From: JBGTCY01 sp041748615 | GTDB taxonomy: Bacteria; Bacteroidota; Bacteroidia; Chitinophagales; CAIOSU01 | Length of the DNA: 11,013 bases | Assembly (NCBI GenBank): GCA_041748615.1 | Contig: JBGTCY010000098.1 | Coordinates: forward strand, 1-11,013 | Reading direction: 5' to 3' | In this document: positions 1-6,999 of the stretch, piece after piece | How positions within the stretch are numbered: position 1 is the first letter of the stretch | Layout of the letters: each line of letters starts with the position of its first letter | The notes under the pieces: model-generated | What the model was told of the DNA's origin: nothing | The model's input: only the letters and a program-made list of their open reading frames with translations | The model's database searches: none | Position numbers and translations under genes: made by a program

Positions 1-1
1 A

Positions 2-559
2 CCATACGTTCAGATAGCTGAAATTGAAGCGGAGGAAGAAGCGAATGAAATCCTGAATCCGTTTGCAGACGCTGCTGATCAATTGTAAAAAGAAAAATGG
101 CAGAAGAAAGATGAAAAATTTTCTGTTCCAAAGAATCCGGCAGAAAAGAAATATGAAAAACTAAGAATTGAACTCAACAGCGCGGATACGCTCGACCTGA
201 CTCGCGTGCGCGGCATCGGTCCCGCGTTTTCAAAGCGCATTGTGAATTACAGAGATAAATTAGGTGGGTTTATCCATGTGGAGCAGTTAATGGAAGTTTA
301 TGGAATGGACAGTGCGCGTTATCAGGATATTGCTCCCTATCTGTTTATTGACAGCGCTGCTATCAGGAAAATTCCGGTCAATCAGGCGGATGCGAATCTG
401 TTGGAAAAACATCCCTATCTCAATTGGAATCAGGCAAAAGCGATTTTTAACTACCGCCAACAACATGGCGCTTATCAAAATATCGAGTCACTAAAATCTG
501 TTCATTTAGTAAATGACAGCATGATTGAAAAATTGATGCCGTATCTTGACTTTGAATAG
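2..559 (+). pseudogene. Helix-hairpin-helix (ComEA-like) DNA-binding protein, 3' part, split by an in-frame TAA
   Basis: One reading frame runs from the window edge to TAG at 557-559 but is cut by TAA at 86-88. Before the stop it reads PYVQIAEIEAEEE, which resembles the end of the first HhH unit in Bacteroidota ComEA-like proteins, followed by an acidic linker. After the stop come a lysine-rich linker and two HhH units: LNSADTLDLTRVRGIGPAF (from 173), with the RGIGPAFSKRIVNYR hairpin, and a second unit from about 376 with NWNQAKAIFNYRQQHGAY. No ATG, GTG or TTG lies between the stop and GTG 206, and 206 falls inside the first hairpin, so it is a poor natural start. I read this as one gene of about 300 residues whose 5' end is outside the window, carrying a nonsense mutation or sequence error. 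Family members bind DNA non-specifically, and some act in DNA uptake. The family call is strong; whether a protein is made is unclear. Confidence 0.8.
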
Positions 560-615
560 GAATATTTTAAGGAAATTTAAGCGATAAAGTGATGAAAGTC
601 ACTCATCTTCCGGCA

Positions 616-632
616 CAATTTTCTTAAAATTG
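616..632. repeat. Short perfect AT-rich hairpin
   Basis: CAATTTT (616-622) and AAAATTG (626-632) form a perfect 7-bp stem with a 3-base loop, between the HhH gene and the secreted-protein gene at 662. No T-run follows on either strand. It could be a weak terminator for the HhH transcript or chance in an AT-rich gap. Confidence 0.3.
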
Positions 633-661
633 ATAACACGTTTCACTTAATTTCTGAAGTC

Positions 662-1264
662 ATGATTACCCCACGCTTTAATTTCAAAATATTTTGTACA
701 GTTTTATTTTTTACTCTTATCGCAGTGCTTCAGGTTGCCGCGCAGCAGTTGGAATATCGCATCACGCCCAATGGAAAATACCAATACCTGAGCAACCGGC
801 AGGAAGCAGGGATGGTGTTTGATGAGAGTTTAGGCGCTTTTTACAAAGATATTACCATTCGTACTTTTTACCTTGAAACACAGCGAAAGGGTTACCTTGA
901 CCCCTCGGTTTCCTATGACAAGTTTGTCAAGTTAGATGTGAAAGAACAAAACCTTTTGCTAAGACAGCCCCGGAAAGAATTATTTTGCTCTCCGGATAAC
1001 ATGTCAGCGGAATGTTTGAAGTATCAGCCGGACTATGGCATCTCGAATACATCCAATACAAGAAGAGTTGATTTATCTCCCAAATGTCCGTATGATGCTC
1101 CGAAAAGCAATACGCCTTTCACGACCAAGTTGGTAATACAATCCAACGACCCGGGTTTGCAAAATAATGATTGCAATGTGGTGACGGAAAAAAAGATGCC
1201 GGGAATCAGGGATGAAACAATGGATAAAAGAAAAACGGTTGAAACAATCTTAGGAAAACCTTGA
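662..1264 (+). CDS. Secreted protein of unknown function with four mature cysteines
   Basis: A 200-residue protein that I do not recognise. Residues 1-28 are a clear Sec signal peptide: Arg5 and Lys9, a hydrophobic stretch from about 10 to 25 (FCTVLFFTLIAVLQV), and a probable cut near AAQ. There is no lipobox and no later membrane segment, so the mature protein should be periplasmic or released. It has four cysteines (109, 118, 142, 171), enough for two disulfides, all in the C-terminal half, which is Pro/Asn-rich and looks loosely structured. The N-terminal half is rich in aromatic and charged residues and may form beta strands. The stop overlaps the proposed TTG start of the next secreted-protein gene, so the two are probably translated from one message. 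No functional assignment can be made from sequence alone. Confidence 0.78.
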   Translation: MITPRFNFKIFCTVLFFTLIAVLQVAAQQLEYRITPNGKYQYLSNRQEAGMVFDESLGAFYKDITIRTFYLETQRKGYLDPSVSYDKFVKLDVKEQNLLLRQPRKELFCSPDNMSAECLKYQPDYGISNTSNTRRVDLSPKCPYDAPKSNTPFTTKLVIQSNDPGLQNNDCNVVTEKKMPGIRDETMDKRKTVETILGKP

Positions 1265-1734
1265 AATCAAAATCTATGCGTTGGGTAATTGTATTTGTTA
1301 TTGCATTTTATCACCTGCCGGTTTCCGCACAGAATTATCTGGGCTATCCGAGGCAGTATATCATGAACGCTTTAAAGACCGAGCGTAAGGACATGAAAGG
1401 TCCGGTGAAAATCAAAGATGACGGCAAGGATTTCATTTCTTATGTCGCGAAAGACGGCAAGCGGGTGGTTTTTTATCACTTTAAGTCAATGGAAATCACA
1501 CTCGAAAATGGCAAGAAAGCGGATGCGGACATTTGTTATAAATATGTTTCTAAAAACATGTGCCGCAACTATTCCAAATGCCCCGAAATGGAAACCGTGG
1601 TGCGTTCATTAAATTCAAGATTTACTCCATCAGGTGAAAATGTCTGGATGGACTACTCTCAGAAAACCCCGCACGAATGGCTGTTGGTGAAAGAAGATAA
1701 TTTTTTTGAAGTGCATGTCACGGAAAAAAAGTGA
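1261..1734 (+). CDS. Small secreted protein of unknown function, coupled to the upstream gene
   Basis: A 157-residue protein that I do not recognise. The chosen TTG start at 1261 overlaps the upstream TGA and has AGGA six bases before it; it also supplies the basic n-region (MKSKSMRWVIVFVIAFYHL) of a signal peptide with a likely cut after VSAQ (residue 24). ATG at 1276 is a possible alternative that still leaves a short signal peptide. The mature part is Lys-rich, with Cys92, Cys101 and Cys107 in a compact cluster, and shows alternating strand-like segments (DFISYVAKDGKRVVFYHF, then SMEITLENGKK). It may be a small beta-rich fold. The overlap with the preceding secreted Cys-containing protein suggests that the two work in the same compartment, possibly together. 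That link is inferred from gene order only. Confidence 0.72.
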   Translation: MKSKSMRWVIVFVIAFYHLPVSAQNYLGYPRQYIMNALKTERKDMKGPVKIKDDGKDFISYVAKDGKRVVFYHFKSMEITLENGKKADADICYKYVSKNMCRNYSKCPEMETVVRSLNSRFTPSGENVWMDYSQKTPHEWLLVKEDNFFEVHVTEKK

Positions 1735-1855
1735 GCCATTTTCCGTTAGCATCAATTTCAAAGTAACTTCCTCAATTCATCTAATATCTAAAGTCTAAGA
1801 ACTGCTCATGCAGGTTTCAAATTGCGGATGATATTTTGACAACTTCACTTAGCGG
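1735..1855. other. Convergent intergenic gap
   Basis: This 121-base gap separates two converging genes. I looked for a shared bidirectional terminator and found only a 4-bp stem (CTGC/GCAG around 1803-1814) with no T-tract. I see nothing convincing in it. Confidence 0.5.
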
Positions 1856-2248
1856 TTACACTAACTTAAATACGAGCATTTTCAACGTTAGCACATCGTT
1901 TTCGAGTTGTTGAACTTTCATGTTCAGGACTTTGTGCGCGGAGCGAAAATGGGCATCATCTCCTTGATTATCGGCAAGCAATCCGGCAAGATACCGTTCA
2001 TGTGACCGTGTATCATTTAAAACTTCCATCACGACTATCGTACACAGCTTATCCATATTTTCCAGAATGTGCTGGCGCTGTTTTTCTCGCTGTGATTCCA
2101 AATCCTTTGATTTGAGAAACTTCAGAAAAAACTCAAGTTCTGTTTTCTGAAACTCCAATTTGTTGAGCCATTCTTTGCTTTCAGCGTGAAGAACATCCAG
2201 GCCGGCTTCAAGCAGATAATTTGTTTTAATGTCGGGGAGCGCTTCCAT
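1856..2248 (-). CDS. Cytoplasmic coiled-coil protein of unknown function
   Basis: A 130-residue protein with no signal peptide or membrane segment. Nearly all of it looks alpha-helical. Residues about 20-70 are rich in Glu, Lys, Leu and Gln in heptad-like spacing (ESKEWLNKLEFQKTELEFFL), and a second helix at about 105-130 (NMKVQQLENDVLTLKMLVFK) also has a coiled-coil pattern. This suggests a helical bundle or dimer. It stands alone on the reverse strand, diverging from the L,D-transpeptidase gene and converging on the secreted pair. A match to the Bacteroidota -7 consensus lies about 19 bases before the ATG, so the start and independent expression are well supported. I know of no function for it. 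Confidence 0.8.
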   Translation of the reverse strand: MEALPDIKTNYLLEAGLDVLHAESKEWLNKLEFQKTELEFFLKFLKSKDLESQREKQRQHILENMDKLCTIVVMEVLNDTRSHERYLAGLLADNQGDDAHFRSAHKVLNMKVQQLENDVLTLKMLVFKLV

Positions 2249-2266
2249 GATTTTTGATTTGATTTA

Positions 2267-2274
2267 CAAATTTA
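2267..2274 (-). promoter_or_regulatory. Bacteroidota -7 promoter element for the coiled-coil gene
   Basis: Read on the reverse strand this is TAAATTTG, an exact match to the TAnnTTTG element of the Bacteroidota housekeeping sigma factor. The ATG at 2248 lies about 19 bases downstream, leaving a leader of roughly 10-13 bases. A TTTG lies 14 bases upstream, closer than the usual -33 spacing, so only the -7 element is claimed. Confidence 0.55.
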
Positions 2275-2353
2275 TTTTCTGTTGCGTTCAAAATTGATGA
2301 CATTGGTCAATCGGTTCAGCTTTTTGGATAATGGAAGCGACTTAATTTGCAGC

Positions 2354-3406
2354 ATGTTTTATTCAGGTTCAAAATGGAAATTGGAAATCGGATGCACATT
2401 GCTGTTGTTTCTTTTTTCCTGTACACAACAACCTGCCGGTGAACCGGTCAGTGAGGCGGATAGAAACGAAACCTTTCATCTTCCGGGTGATACGGCTGTA
2501 ATCACGGGCGCTGACAAAAAAGACTTGGCTGAAAATCAAAAGGAGTTTTCCGAAAAGCCTTACATCATTGTTGACCGCGACATTCAAGTGAGAAATTACT
2601 TTTCGTTTATTGACAGTTGTGTGGCGCGTTTGAATAAGTCAGTCAATTACGAACTGAATGAACATCTGCTGGTGCGCAACAATCCCTGGATGATAGATAC
2701 ACTTGCAAGTTTTGATTATTACAAAAGAATGGAGCGCGGAGAATTTATTTACGACATGCGCGACAAGTTTGTACTCTGTTCAGGAGATACTCTGTGGGCG
2801 CCTGATGAAAAGATGGCGAAAGAGCTTACCGGTACTTTTGAGAACACGCTGATTGATTTGAACATCCCTGAATTCAGGCTCAGGATTTTTGAGTATGGAA
2901 TGAAAAAATATGAATTCACGGTGAGGGTGGGGCGCAATGAGCGTAAATATCTTGAACTGGCAAAACGGGAAGTGAGTTTGCAAACGCCTGTCGGAAAAGG
3001 CGAGATTGTACGCATTGAAAGGAATCCGATTTTCATTAACCCCGCCACCGGCAAGCGTTATTATTCCACCCTTCGTGATGACGGCAACTACACGATGATG
3101 CCGCAAATTCCCTGGTTGGAGCCGTCAACCGGGGGAGTGCGGACAGGCTCGCTGATTCATCCGACCACGAATCCCGAAACGCTCGGCAAAGCCTATTCAA
3201 ACGGATGTGTCGGCACCGGAGAAGGTGACGCCTGGATTTTGTATTACCATGCACCGGTGGGCACAAAAGTGGTCTTTCGCTACGACCTTGAAATATTCAA
3301 TGAAACCGGTGAATCCGTCTGCCTGAAAGATATTTATGACTTCAGCGGAAAAGAAAAGAAATTCAGGATGCCGGCTCAAAAAGAGTTCGTGCATTTGTGT
3401 AAGTGA
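2354..3406 (+). CDS. Lipoprotein L,D-transpeptidase (YkuD domain) with variant SNGC motif
   Basis: L,D-transpeptidases cross-link peptidoglycan or attach proteins to it, using a catalytic Cys that attacks the L-Lys/DAP-D-Ala bond of a tetrapeptide. I chose ATG 2354 because it opens a lipoprotein signal (hydrophobic run, then LFSC with Cys23), giving 350 residues. TTG 2282 or ATG 2297 would bury that signal behind a long polar extension. The mature N-terminal region (about 24-160) is unassigned. The YkuD domain runs from about 165 to 320, with TPVGKGEIVRIERNP and a catalytic core of His269 and Cys285 within YSNGCVGTGEGDAW. The 16-residue His-to-Cys spacing fits the family, but Asn283 replaces the usual His of S/T-H-G-C, and Gly replaces the usual Arg after CV. 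It is probably anchored to a membrane and faces the periplasm. It stands alone, with no clear promoter. Confidence 0.9.
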   Translation: MFYSGSKWKLEIGCTLLLFLFSCTQQPAGEPVSEADRNETFHLPGDTAVITGADKKDLAENQKEFSEKPYIIVDRDIQVRNYFSFIDSCVARLNKSVNYELNEHLLVRNNPWMIDTLASFDYYKRMERGEFIYDMRDKFVLCSGDTLWAPDEKMAKELTGTFENTLIDLNIPEFRLRIFEYGMKKYEFTVRVGRNERKYLELAKREVSLQTPVGKGEIVRIERNPIFINPATGKRYYSTLRDDGNYTMMPQIPWLEPSTGGVRTGSLIHPTTNPETLGKAYSNGCVGTGEGDAWILYYHAPVGTKVVFRYDLEIFNETGESVCLKDIYDFSGKEKKFRMPAQKEFVHLCK

Positions 3407-3431
3407 TTTATTTTTTGTTGTCGTATGTCCA

Positions 3432-3501
3432 GAGAAATCGGGAACCCATGATGACAGCAGACGTGCTCCTTCGACTTCGCTCAGGTTGACACACGCACTC
3501 T
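3432..3501 (+). repeat. Dispersed intergenic repeat, copy A
   Basis: This copy shares an identical 12-mer, AATCGGGAACCC (3436-3447), and an identical CACGCAC (3492-3498) with copy B at 7728-7799. The distance between the two anchors is almost the same (63 versus 64 bases). Between them lies a related segment: TGCTCCTTCGACTTCGCTCA here, TGCTCCCCTTCTACTCCGC in copy B. Both copies are intergenic and in the same orientation, so this looks like an old dispersed non-coding repeat family. Confidence 0.65.
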
Positions 3502-3519
3502 AAAAAAGAGATTCGATTT

Positions 3520-3571
3520 ATGCCGAAGGTAGTCAGATTTTTAAATAATCAAACTGCAAACCCTTCGGCAT
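3520..3571. repeat. 10-bp perfect inverted repeat with a 32-base loop
   Basis: ATGCCGAAGG (3520-3529) and CCTTCGGCAT (3562-3571) are exact reverse complements. A further CCTTCGG occurs at about 3594-3600. It sits about 190 bases before the metG promoter and has no T-tract, so it is unlikely to be a simple terminator. It may belong to a repeat element or a structured RNA. Confidence 0.5.
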
Positions 3572-3756
3572 TTACCGAGCGTACGTCTCATTCCTTCGGA
3601 AATTCGACTACTCCCGGTATATCCAACACCTTTTTTGCAAATAAATCCCCTCAAGCTCCTGACGAGGACGCTACCAAAGCGACAACATGCGGCTGCGAAA
3701 GTGGTACGCGCCAAACAATTCATTTTAAATTCATATCCGCTACATTTTTCGCTCAC

Positions 3757-3764
3757 TATATTTG
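3757..3764 (+). promoter_or_regulatory. Bacteroidota -7 promoter element for metG
   Basis: TATATTTG is an exact TAnnTTTG match. Initiation about 7 bases downstream would give an 18-base leader before the metG TTG start. No convincing -33 TTG is seen at the normal distance. Confidence 0.6.
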
Positions 3765-3788
3765 CAGCCTGATTAATCCTTTTTTGCT

Positions 3789-5840
3789 TTGAAAAATCCA
3801 GCCCGCTATTTAGTTACTTCCGCCCTGCCGTATGCGAACGGTCCGCTGCACATCGGACATATCGCGGGGGCGTATTTGTCTGCCGATATTTATGTGCGTT
3901 ACCTGCGGCTCAAAGGCGCGGATGTGAAATTTGTGTGCGGCTCGGATGAACACGGCATTCCGATTACGCTGCGCGCAATTAAAGAGCAGCGCACCCCGCA
4001 GGAGGTGGTGAACGAGTTTCATGAATTGAATAAAAAAACATTTGAACAATTCGGCATCAGCTTCGATATTTATCACCGCACGAGCGACCGCCTGCATCAT
4101 CAAACGGCTACGGAATTTTTTATCAAACTGTTTAACAAAGGAGAATTTATCAAACAGGCGAGCGAGCAGTTTTATGACGAGGAGGCGCGGCAGTTTCTGG
4201 CTGACCGCTACATCGAGGGCACATGTCCGAATTGCGGTAATGAAAAGGCGTATGGCGACCAGTGCGAAAAGTGCGGCAAGAGTTTAAGCCCGGAGGAACT
4301 CATCAATCCCCATTCCACGCTTTCCGGGAAACCGCCTGTGAAAAAGCAAACCACGCATTGGTATCTGCCGTTGGATAAGTATCAGGATGAGTGGCTGAAC
4401 GACTGGCTGATAAGCAAAGCGAATGTCTGGAAGCCGAATGTTTATGGTCAGTGCAAGTCATGGCTCGACCAGAAATTGCAGCCGCGCGCGGTGACGCGCG
4501 ATTTGGAATGGGGGGTGCCCGTGCCGCTGCCGGAGGCGGAAGGCAAAGTGCTGTATGTGTGGTTTGACGCGCCCATCGGTTACATCTCAGCGACCAAAGC
4601 GCTCACCGATGATTGGGAAAAATATTGGAAAGACGAGGATACAAAACTGGTGCACTTCATCGGCAAGGACAATATCGTTTTTCATTGTATCATTTTTCCC
4701 GCGATGCTAAAGGCGGAAGGTTCTTACATTTTGCCGGATAATGTGCCCGCGAATGAGTTTCTGAATCTCGAAGGCAACAAGCTCTCCACCTCGCGCAACT
4801 GGGCAATCTGGCTGCATGAATACATGGATGAGTTTCCGGATAAACAGGATGTGATGCGTTATGTGCTTTGCACGAATATGCCTGAAACGAAAGACAATGA
4901 TTTCACCTGGAAAGATTTTCAAAGCAAAAACAACAGCGAGTTGGTTGCCATTCTTGGAAATTTTGTGAATCGTGTGATGGTGCTGACTGAAAAGCATTTT
5001 GAATCCAAAGTGCCGCTGGCGGGCGAATGTTCTGATTTGATGGATTTTATGTTGAAGCAAAAATCTGCGGTAGCGACTTCATTGGAGAGTTATCGCTTTC
5101 GTGAAGCGATTCAGGAGGTGATGAATGTCGTGCGTCATGGCAATAAACTGCTGACAGAAAAAGAGCCGTGGAAACTGATTAAAACCGACAAGGAAGCGAC
5201 AGGAATAGTATTGTTTGATTGTTTGCAAATCATTGCCAACCTCGTTGTGCTGTGTGAGCCGTTTTTGCCGTTCACTTCGCAGAAGTTGATGTTGATGCTC
5301 AATCTGAATCCTTCCATTTTAAAATGGGAAAACATCGGGAAGATGAATTTGTTAACTCCCGGACATCAGCTTGGAACTGCGAGATTGTTGTTTGAAAAAA
5401 TAGAAGACGAAATCATTCAAAAACAAATTGATCAACTGCATGGCAATGCTGCTGCTATTATTGCGCCAGTGACATCCGAATTAAAAACCGTTGAAGCTGC
5501 TGCCGGAAAACCCGCTATCAGTTATGATGATTTTGCAAAACTCGAATTGCGCGTGGGAAAAATTCTCAGCGCGGAGAAAGTGCAGAAAGCCGACAAGCTG
5601 CTGCAACTGAAAGTGGATTTAGGTCATGACGAAGTGCGCACGATTGTTTCAGGCATCGCGCAGTTTTTTCAGCCGGAAAATATCACCGGAAAAAAAGTGA
5701 CGGTAGTCGCCAACCTTGCCCCGAAAAAAATCAGGGGTATCGAGTCGCACGGGATGTTGCTGATGGCGGAAGACAGTGCCGGGCGTTTGTCATTTGTCAG
5801 CCCGGACGAGGAAGCAGAGGTGGGAAGTGGCATCAGTTAA
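3789..5840 (+). CDS. metG: Methionyl-tRNA synthetase
   Basis: MetG charges tRNA-Met with methionine using ATP, in the cytoplasm; it is essential. The 683-residue length fits Bacteroidota MetG. Visible in order: class I HIGH motif at residues 21-24 (PLHIGH); GSDEHGIPIT of the catalytic fold; a zinc knuckle with four cysteines at 146, 149, 159 and 162 (CPNC...CEKC); the second class I signature at 331-335 as KLSTS, a normal variant of KMSKS; a helical anticodon-binding domain; and a fused tRNA-binding OB-fold domain from about 580 to the end (FAKLELRVGKI, KADKLLQLKVDLG, SGIAQFF, NLAPKKIRGIESHGMLL). Translation starts at TTG 3789; the sequence MKNPARYLVTSALPYANGP is the expected N-terminus and has no in-frame ATG near it. 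It has its own TATATTTG promoter, and a membrane protein gene follows 15 bases after its stop. Confidence 0.98.
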   Translation: MKNPARYLVTSALPYANGPLHIGHIAGAYLSADIYVRYLRLKGADVKFVCGSDEHGIPITLRAIKEQRTPQEVVNEFHELNKKTFEQFGISFDIYHRTSDRLHHQTATEFFIKLFNKGEFIKQASEQFYDEEARQFLADRYIEGTCPNCGNEKAYGDQCEKCGKSLSPEELINPHSTLSGKPPVKKQTTHWYLPLDKYQDEWLNDWLISKANVWKPNVYGQCKSWLDQKLQPRAVTRDLEWGVPVPLPEAEGKVLYVWFDAPIGYISATKALTDDWEKYWKDEDTKLVHFIGKDNIVFHCIIFPAMLKAEGSYILPDNVPANEFLNLEGNKLSTSRNWAIWLHEYMDEFPDKQDVMRYVLCTNMPETKDNDFTWKDFQSKNNSELVAILGNFVNRVMVLTEKHFESKVPLAGECSDLMDFMLKQKSAVATSLESYRFREAIQEVMNVVRHGNKLLTEKEPWKLIKTDKEATGIVLFDCLQIIANLVVLCEPFLPFTSQKLMLMLNLNPSILKWENIGKMNLLTPGHQLGTARLLFEKIEDEIIQKQIDQLHGNAAAIIAPVTSELKTVEAAAGKPAISYDDFAKLELRVGKILSAEKVQKADKLLQLKVDLGHDEVRTIVSGIAQFFQPENITGKKVTVVANLAPKKIRGIESHGMLLMAEDSAGRLSFVSPDEEAEVGSGIS

Positions 5841-5855
5841 TTTTTCAAAACAGCA

Positions 5856-6758
5856 ATGAAAACAGCGCTATTTTCCGGTGAGTGGATTCCAGGCGACAGC
5901 ATCGAGGACGCGTATCCTGATATCACCGAAACAGATGATAATCTATTCAGACAGGCGAAACGGGTAATTACTTCTACCGTTATCCTGATACCCGCTTATG
6001 TTATCGCGTTTCTGATTCAGCAATATATCACAGGTGGGTTGTGTATTATTTTCGAGTATGAACCGGACATTTCCTACAATCACATCGGCAATTTGCCTTT
6101 TCATTACAGATACTGGAGCCTCCCGCGCATCTTAGTGATTTTTTCCGCAGGACCTGTAATCTGTTTTATCATCGGAGTGATTTTTTTAGACTTGTTTACG
6201 CAACTTAGTCACCAGGATACGTTGTACCGTTTTTTTTTCCTGTGGTTAGGCGTTTGTTGTATTAATGTTTTCTTAGGATTTTTTCTTTTTACGCCCATCG
6301 GGGTTGAACAATATTTTTCAGGGTTGTACACCGGGTTTTCCATTGTCGCTACGTGGTTGAGGTTGAGCGGTGGCATGATGTGGCCCTTCGCTATTCTTGC
6401 CGCTTTAGGTTCCATGATCACCGGTTATCTTATCTGCGGAAATTTTCTGAAGTTTTCATTTTCCAGCAGACTTTTACAAAGTCCGAAAGGCAGAAGAAAA
6501 ATCATCATTCAGTTTTTTGTGATTCCCGTTTTAGTGGCAGCGCCCATTTTGTTTTTTCTGGCTACGCCCAAAACACTTTTTTTACATGTCTATCTGACAC
6601 TCAATTTTTTGCTCATGGCAATCGGTATTTTTCTGCGCATTGAGCTGGATTCTTCCGAGGTGATTGTTTTCAAGAAAGATATTTTAAACACCATCCCCGT
6701 TTTTTCAATCATTTTCGCTCTTGGGGTTTATTTATCCGTGTTTTTCTTTTTGAAATAA
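5856..6758 (+). CDS. Polytopic inner-membrane protein of unknown function
   Basis: A 300-residue integral membrane protein that I do not recognise. A polar N-terminal segment of about 35 residues (acidic, DSIEDAYPDITETDD) precedes roughly seven hydrophobic helices, at about 37-57, 92-113, 125-147, 173-194, 216-236, 241-261 and 280-299. A short basic loop, SPKGRRK (209-215), is probably cytoplasmic. No HExxH zinc-protease motif, transporter signature or charged pore-lining pattern is evident. The ATG lies 15 bases after the metG stop with no promoter or terminator between them, so it is probably co-transcribed with metG. That need not imply a shared role. The reverse-strand LysM pair begins 25 bases beyond its end. 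Confidence 0.82.
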   Translation: MKTALFSGEWIPGDSIEDAYPDITETDDNLFRQAKRVITSTVILIPAYVIAFLIQQYITGGLCIIFEYEPDISYNHIGNLPFHYRYWSLPRILVIFSAGPVICFIIGVIFLDLFTQLSHQDTLYRFFFLWLGVCCINVFLGFFLFTPIGVEQYFSGLYTGFSIVATWLRLSGGMMWPFAILAALGSMITGYLICGNFLKFSFSSRLLQSPKGRRKIIIQFFVIPVLVAAPILFFLATPKTLFLHVYLTLNFLLMAIGIFLRIELDSSEVIVFKKDILNTIPVFSIIFALGVYLSVFFFLK

Positions 6759-6783
6759 ACGGGTAATTCCATTCACAACGGTG

Positions 6784-6999
6784 TTAGTCTTTTTCTTTCA
6801 TCTCCCTGATTTCATTTTTTAATTTGAAATTCTCATTACGGAGTTCAAGAATTGTCTGCATTTGTTGTTTCCGGATATGGCGCAGCGTGGTGATTTCTGA
6901 AAAAAGTTCTTTGATGCTTTCATCCAATCCATCCAACGGTGAATTTTTTTCAGCGCTCCACCCCAGCATTTGAAATAAGCTCATTTTTTCCATGTTCAT
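6784..6999 (-). CDS. Small coiled-coil protein coupled to the LysM gene
   Basis: A 71-residue soluble protein without signal peptide or membrane span. The N-terminal third (SLFQMLGWSAEKNSPLDGL) has a short hydrophobic motif. From about residue 27 to the end it is a charged helix with heptad spacing of Leu, Ile and Met (LRHIRKQQMQTILELRNENF), which suggests a dimeric coiled coil. Its ATG overlaps the stop of the upstream LysM gene as ATGA (6996-6999), the usual layout for translational coupling. Since the LysM protein has a cytoplasmic N-terminal tail, this protein may act as its cytoplasmic partner. That is inferred from gene arrangement and shared coiled-coil character. No function is known to me. 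Confidence 0.75.
   Translation of the reverse strand: MNMEKMSLFQMLGWSAEKNSPLDGLDESIKELFSEITTLRHIRKQQMQTILELRNENFKLKNEIREMKEKD

Larger units (their letters stand above)
3407..3756. other. Gene-poor region upstream of metG
   Basis: About 350 bases without a credible gene. It holds a dispersed repeat copy (3432-3501) and a 10-bp inverted repeat (3520-3571). An open frame of 90 codons at 3520-3792 exists, but its composition is unlike that of neighbouring proteins (many Thr, Ser, Asn and Pro, no fold pattern) and it runs through the metG promoter. I saw no tRNA, tmRNA, SRP RNA or known riboswitch signature, though a structured RNA cannot be excluded. Confidence 0.5.

Noticed and set aside
2342..2349. 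TTAATTTG as promoter for the L,D-transpeptidase
   Set aside because: It has one mismatch and would start transcription at or after the chosen ATG.
2282..2353. N-terminal extension of the L,D-transpeptidase from TTG 2282 or ATG 2297
   Set aside because: It would put a polar extension before a clear lipoprotein signal that starts naturally at ATG 2354.
3541..3756. Reverse-strand 71-codon frame in the same gap
   Set aside because: It is Arg/Cys/Ser-rich with no domain pattern, no promoter and no neighbour context.
3520..3792. 90-codon open frame ahead of metG
   Set aside because: It has a low-complexity, unstructured composition rich in Thr, Ser, Asn and Pro, starts within an inverted repeat and runs through the TATATTTG promoter of metG. 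I treat it as chance.
4779..4793. KLSTS in place of KMSKS in MetG
   Set aside because: This variant is normal for MetG of this type and does not suggest altered function.
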